Virus record (IMG/VR): IMGVR_UViG_3300029983_000048
Location: 1 to 40,372 of that record
Source: a virus
Strand: one strand, 5' to 3'
Length of the DNA stretch: 40,372 bases
Under the pieces are notes generated by a model. That model was given only the letters and a program-made list of their open reading frames with translations. It was not told the origin of the DNA and did not search any database. How positions within the stretch are numbered: the stretch's first letter is position 1; each line of letters opens with the position of its first letter. The position numbers were made by a program, and so were the translations under genes. Below are positions 37,461 through 40,372 of the stretch, in pieces.

Positions 37461-37990
37461 AAAGAATTGACGTAACAAAAATTGTTGATTGGAAAGTTGC
37501 TAAAAAAACAAAAAATATTAAAGCTAAACCATTAATTTCTATAATGGTAGATAAGAGTGTTTTAAGTAAATTTTTAGTTGATACTTTAGAAGGTAAAGAG
37601 AATTTAGGTGATGGTTCTATTATCTGTATTGGTGAAAGTAATGATATTTGGCAACAAATGCCAAAAAAATTACTTCAGAAATATAGTGTAATTCAAATTG
37701 ATAATGATGGCTGGATGATTTGTGAGCCAAGACCTGACAATTCGGTTAATTGTGTAGAAATAACTGAAAAATTGCTTCCTGTAATTGATAAAGTTGATTT
37801 GTGGATTAGCAAAGAAGAATTTTTTATTATAGGACAATGGGGCGAAAAAATGTTACTTCCTGATAATAAATCAATAGATATTCAACGTGCTGATATTGGC
37901 GATTTTATTTGTCAAAATAGAGAAGATGCTACAGATTCATGGATTGTAAAAAGAAAAATATTTATTAACACATATAATATTATATCCTAA
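37457..37990 (+). CDS. Protein with WQQMPKKLL and DGWMICEPRP motifs
   Basis: A 177-residue protein. GSIICIGESNDIWQQMPKKL, then IQIDNDGWMICEPRPDN, form a conserved-looking core; the second motif is shared with the gene at 34258. I associate the WQQMPKKLL part with phage proteins of unknown role. No KL tail. An ATGA overlap upstream. Confidence 0.78.
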   Translation: MKRIDVTKIVDWKVAKKTKNIKAKPLISIMVDKSVLSKFLVDTLEGKENLGDGSIICIGESNDIWQQMPKKLLQKYSVIQIDNDGWMICEPRPDNSVNCVEITEKLLPVIDKVDLWISKEEFFIIGQWGEKMLLPDNKSIDIQRADIGDFICQNREDATDSWIVKRKIFINTYNIIS

Positions 37991-37991
37991 T

Positions 37992-38402
37992 ATGGAATTG
38001 ACTCAAGAAATATTGGAAAAAATTCCAGAAAAAAATTGGATAAATTTTTTAAAAAAGAAATATAATGATGATTGTTGTGAAATATCACATTTTATGATTG
38101 GTGATGCTGCTGAAAATGGGTTTTTAGAATTTAAAACATTTTGTGTAGGATCAAATCAAACATTTTGTGATGTTACAGAAGAAGAATTTATTCTTATTCA
38201 AAATGATACATATTCTAATATGTATGATAAAAATAAAAAAATAACAATTCAAACAGCATTATTAGAAGCTGTTTGGATATCAAGATGGACTCAAAGTGGG
38301 CAAGGATTATCTGCTGTCCTAACAGAGAGCGAAGCACAACACATTGTAGATAATATATTTGACGAGTTGGAAAAAATTGGATATGAAATTAAGAAAAAAT
38401 GA
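37992..38402 (+). CDS. Protein of unknown function
   Basis: A 136-residue acidic protein. The N-terminus (TQEILEKIPEKNWINFLKKK) is helical; the middle has several Cys (DDCCEI, FCVGSNQTFC) that could bind metal or be coincidental. It overlaps the next gene by 4 nt. Confidence 0.75.
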   Translation: MELTQEILEKIPEKNWINFLKKKYNDDCCEISHFMIGDAAENGFLEFKTFCVGSNQTFCDVTEEEFILIQNDTYSNMYDKNKKITIQTALLEAVWISRWTQSGQGLSAVLTESEAQHIVDNIFDELEKIGYEIKKK

Positions 38403-38857
38403 TTAAATATTTTACATATAATATTTCTAATTTCAAAGGGTATAGACTTAAAGTTGAAGAATCAAATCTTAAATGCTTTAAAAAGATAATTTATAATGGT
38501 TTTAAGATTATTGAAAGTTCATTAGATTTCATAAATTATGAGATTGATTTTAAATTGATTAGATGCCTTAAATTAAAAAAAATAAATGATATAATTCGTC
38601 CAATTAGTGTAGAAGATAGAATACTTAAATTATTGGAGAGTTCAAAAGAGGTTGATAAAAGTTTTATTTACCCTTCATATTCTGGATATGGTGGATATGG
38701 TACTTTTTCTAATATTACAACATATTATTATGATAATGGTGATGATGATGAAATTGTATATAATAAATCTCAAAATAAAGAAAGGAATAGATATCAATCT
38801 AAAATATATGCTCAAAAAGCAAAAATATATGAAAATACGTCAAGGTTTTGTAAGTAA
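38399..38857 (+). CDS. Protein with an internal KL-tail-like motif
   Basis: A 152-residue protein. At about residues 56-66 it has LIRCLKLKKINDI, which would be a good KL tail if the protein ended there, but about 85 further residues follow, with a Gly/Tyr-rich part (YPSYSGYGGYGTF) and an acidic run (DNGDDDE). Its last 29 nt overlap the start of the next gene. It may be a fusion of a tailed gene with other coding sequence. Confidence 0.65.
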   Translation: MIKYFTYNISNFKGYRLKVEESNLKCFKKIIYNGFKIIESSLDFINYEIDFKLIRCLKLKKINDIIRPISVEDRILKLLESSKEVDKSFIYPSYSGYGGYGTFSNITTYYYDNGDDDEIVYNKSQNKERNRYQSKIYAQKAKIYENTSRFCK

Positions 38858-39287
38858 TTCTTCATCTAGTTCTTTTCTTATTATAGGAAAAGAGATAGAA
38901 ATTAAAAATATCACACCAAAGATGATTAAAGAGAAGAAAATAATAGCATTAGGTGAAGATATAATTGAAGAAGGTGTTGATGTCTTTCAAATAAAAACAG
39001 TTGAAGAATTAGCATTTTTGAAGTCTATGTTTGATAAGTATGGTGAATATTTTAATTTTTTAGATGTTTTTGTATATAAAATTGATGATGATGGTAATGG
39101 AGAAATTGATTTTTCTAATTCACCAAAAACAGGAATATTAAAATATTTTACTGGATTTAGAGATTATAAATTTTCAGATGATTTAAATAAATTAAAAAAT
39201 AGATATGATGAATATGATGAATTTGAGCATGGAATGCAAAAATATTTAAGATCAAAAAAGATAAACAAAATAGAAAAATCACAATAG
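38829..39287 (+). CDS. KIRxGFVSNSSSSSF-module protein 1
   Basis: The frame is open much further upstream, but the Met at 38829 starts the module MKIRQGFVSNSSSSSFLI shared with two downstream genes, so it is the real start. The 152-residue protein continues with an acidic alpha/beta body unlike the other two. The end YLRSKKINKIEKSQ resembles a KL tail. The module is widespread, in my experience, in small bacterial and phage proteins of unknown function. Confidence 0.8.
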   Translation: MKIRQGFVSNSSSSSFLIIGKEIEIKNITPKMIKEKKIIALGEDIIEEGVDVFQIKTVEELAFLKSMFDKYGEYFNFLDVFVYKIDDDGNGEIDFSNSPKTGILKYFTGFRDYKFSDDLNKLKNRYDEYDEFEHGMQKYLRSKKINKIEKSQ

Positions 39288-39488
39288 ATGAATAGCATTA
39301 AGGAAATTTGTAGTATTACTTGTTGCCCCATTTGTGGTAGTGATGTAAAACATGTAAGACAATCATTTTTATTTAGTTGTCAAAATTGTAGTTGGACAGG
39401 ATTTGATGATAATTTAATAACTAAAATAAAATATACAAAAAATCAAAGAAAATATAAATTATTAAAAATAGAAAAAAATGAAAATTAG
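39288..39488 (+). CDS. Zinc-ribbon protein with KL-like tail
   Basis: A 66-residue protein with a CxxC pair (CCPICGSDVKH) and another (FSCQNCSWTGFDD), a four-Cys zinc ribbon. The end NQRKYKLLKIEKNEN is a KL-tail variant. It directly follows the preceding stop and overlaps the next module gene by 11 nt. Confidence 0.75.
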   Translation: MNSIKEICSITCCPICGSDVKHVRQSFLFSCQNCSWTGFDDNLITKIKYTKNQRKYKLLKIEKNEN

Positions 39489-39831
39489 ACAAGGCTTTGT
39501 AAGTAATAGTAGCAGTAGTTCTTTTGTAGTTTTTTTACCAGAAAATTTTATTGAAACGATAGATTTTGATAAAATTGCAAATGGTGATGAAAAGTTCCCA
39601 ACAAAGAATTTTAAAAAATTAATTGAAAAATTAATTGAAGATGAAGGATTATACATGGAAGAAATGTATGACTTCTTCAAGAAGAAAGAACGTGATTATG
39701 ATCTTAGAGATATTTTAGATGAAATTCTTGAGCCATATGTTATTGCATCAATGGAAACTGGACCAGATGAAGGTCAAATAATGGTAGCTGATAGAGTGCA
39801 AATTGAAAAAATATTAGCATTAAAAAAATAA
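39478..39831 (+). CDS. KIRxGFVSNSSSSSF-module protein 2
   Basis: A 117-residue protein starting with the module MKIRQGFVSNSSSSSFVV. The body is helical and acidic (LIEKLIEDEGLYMEEMYDFF), unrelated to the bodies of its two module neighbours. No KL tail. The opposite-strand frame here mirrors the Ser run and is a shadow. Confidence 0.8.
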   Translation: MKIRQGFVSNSSSSSFVVFLPENFIETIDFDKIANGDEKFPTKNFKKLIEKLIEDEGLYMEEMYDFFKKKERDYDLRDILDEILEPYVIASMETGPDEGQIMVADRVQIEKILALKK

Positions 39832-39836
39832 ATAAT

Positions 39837-40235
39837 ATGAAAATTAGAACAGGTTTTGTATCGAATAGTAGTAGTAGTTCTTTTATTTTAAGAGGAACTA
39901 AATTGAAAAGTGATGATATTATCAGAATCTTGAATATTTCTCGCGAAGATATGACGGATATTGACGATAACAATGAATATGAAATTTATGAGTTTTTGGA
40001 GGAAAAACTTGCTGGTTTTACAGTACATGTAGATGGTAATTATTTTGGTAATCAAGATTTTAGTACACTTATTGTAGGTGAACGTCTTGGTAGATTAAAT
40101 GATGGTGATGTTGTAGAATTAAAGGAATATACACCAGAAGAAAATCAAAAACTTATTGAAAAATTCGAAGCAATTGGTTTTAAAGATGTTAAGTTAAAAA
40201 CTTATGTACAAATGGTCTCAAACGATAATTATTAA
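39837..40235 (+). CDS. KIRxGFVSNSSSSSF-module protein 3
   Basis: A 132-residue protein starting with the module MKIRTGFVSNSSSSSFIL, followed by an alpha/beta body (SDDIIRILNISREDMTDIDD, then FTVHVDGNYFGNQDFSTLIV). Different from the other two after the module. It ends directly before the IMP dehydrogenase-like gene. Confidence 0.8.
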   Translation: MKIRTGFVSNSSSSSFILRGTKLKSDDIIRILNISREDMTDIDDNNEYEIYEFLEEKLAGFTVHVDGNYFGNQDFSTLIVGERLGRLNDGDVVELKEYTPEENQKLIEKFEAIGFKDVKLKTYVQMVSNDNY

Positions 40236-40372
40236 ATGATAAAAAAAGAATATTTGACATATGATGATATACAACTTATTCCAAAGTTTTCATCAATAAA
40301 AAGTAGAAGGGATATTAGTTTAAGAACGTTAGTTAGTAAACGATATGGCTTATATATACCACTTGTTGCATC
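40236..40372 (+). CDS. IMP dehydrogenase / GMP reductase, N-terminal part
   Basis: The start IKKEYLTYDDIQLIPKFSSI, then SRRDISLRTLVSKRYGLYIP and LVA, matches the IMPDH/GMPR barrel start (LTFDDVLLxPxxSxVxSRxDVxL). Only 45 residues are in the window, so dehydrogenase and reductase cannot be told apart. Either enzyme acts on guanine nucleotide supply, useful to a phage making much DNA. Confidence 0.88.
   Translation, partial: MIKKEYLTYDDIQLIPKFSSIKSRRDISLRTLVSKRYGLYIPLVA

Noticed and set aside
1-40372. CRISPR arrays and tRNA genes
   Set aside because: No regularly spaced repeats with unique spacers and no cloverleaf with a CCA-type end and T-loop (GTTCRA) were found by eye in the gaps.

Overview
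The window looks like part of a large, very AT-rich tailed-phage genome infecting a host of the phylum Bacteroidota. The phage reading rests on tightly packed small genes with 4-20 nt overlaps, three homing-endonuclease-like genes, orphan DNA methyltransferases, many small proteins of types common in phages, and a head-protein-like cluster at the left edge. The host reading rests on recurrent TAnnTTTG (-7 type) elements before transcription units, A-rich rather than Shine-Dalgarno start regions, and a fragment of a helicase gene typical of Bacteroidota mobile elements. This is inference from recognised motifs; no database search was possible.

Layout. 1-2015 (+): a cut-off conserved phage-type gene, then three small Lys-rich proteins, one built of 60-residue repeats, ending at a strong terminator; these may be internal head proteins. 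2016-3950: a homing endonuclease, two divergent ribbon-helix-helix (RHH) regulators around an 11-bp tandem repeat, and a DNA methyltransferase. 3940-12317 (-): a long array of about 20 small genes plus a GIY-YIG endonuclease, an S24/S26-like protein, a DUF1848 protein and a second methyltransferase. 12427-16410 (+): a mirror-image array of small genes. 16542-18407: a full-length dnaK with its own terminator. 18600-19350: a scar holding an AbiEi/DUF6088-like gene start and a GC-rich SNF2-helicase fragment. 19400-32851 (+): more small genes, a catalytic-domain-only glutamyl-tRNA synthetase, a ParB-like protein, a secreted GH73-type glucosaminidase (-) and a radical SAM protein. 32865-40235: an endonuclease (-), more small genes, a DUF4343-like ATP-grasp enzyme, and three neighbouring proteins sharing an N-terminal KIRxGFVSNSSSSSF module. 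The right edge cuts into an IMP dehydrogenase/GMP reductase gene.

The most striking feature is a shared C-terminal tail. At least thirty otherwise unrelated small proteins, on both strands, end in a basic amphipathic sequence close to L-R-K-x-K-L-x-K-L-N, called the 'KL tail' below. The larger recognisable enzymes do not carry it. The codons vary synonymously, and some tailed genes end at a terminator or promoter rather than at another gene, so the tail is probably selected as protein; its function is unknown. Many tailed proteins also have a small 'GD' beta-barrel-like body. The window further shows several likely broken or recoded small genes: an in-frame TGA, an A8 slippery run and two other frameshift candidates.
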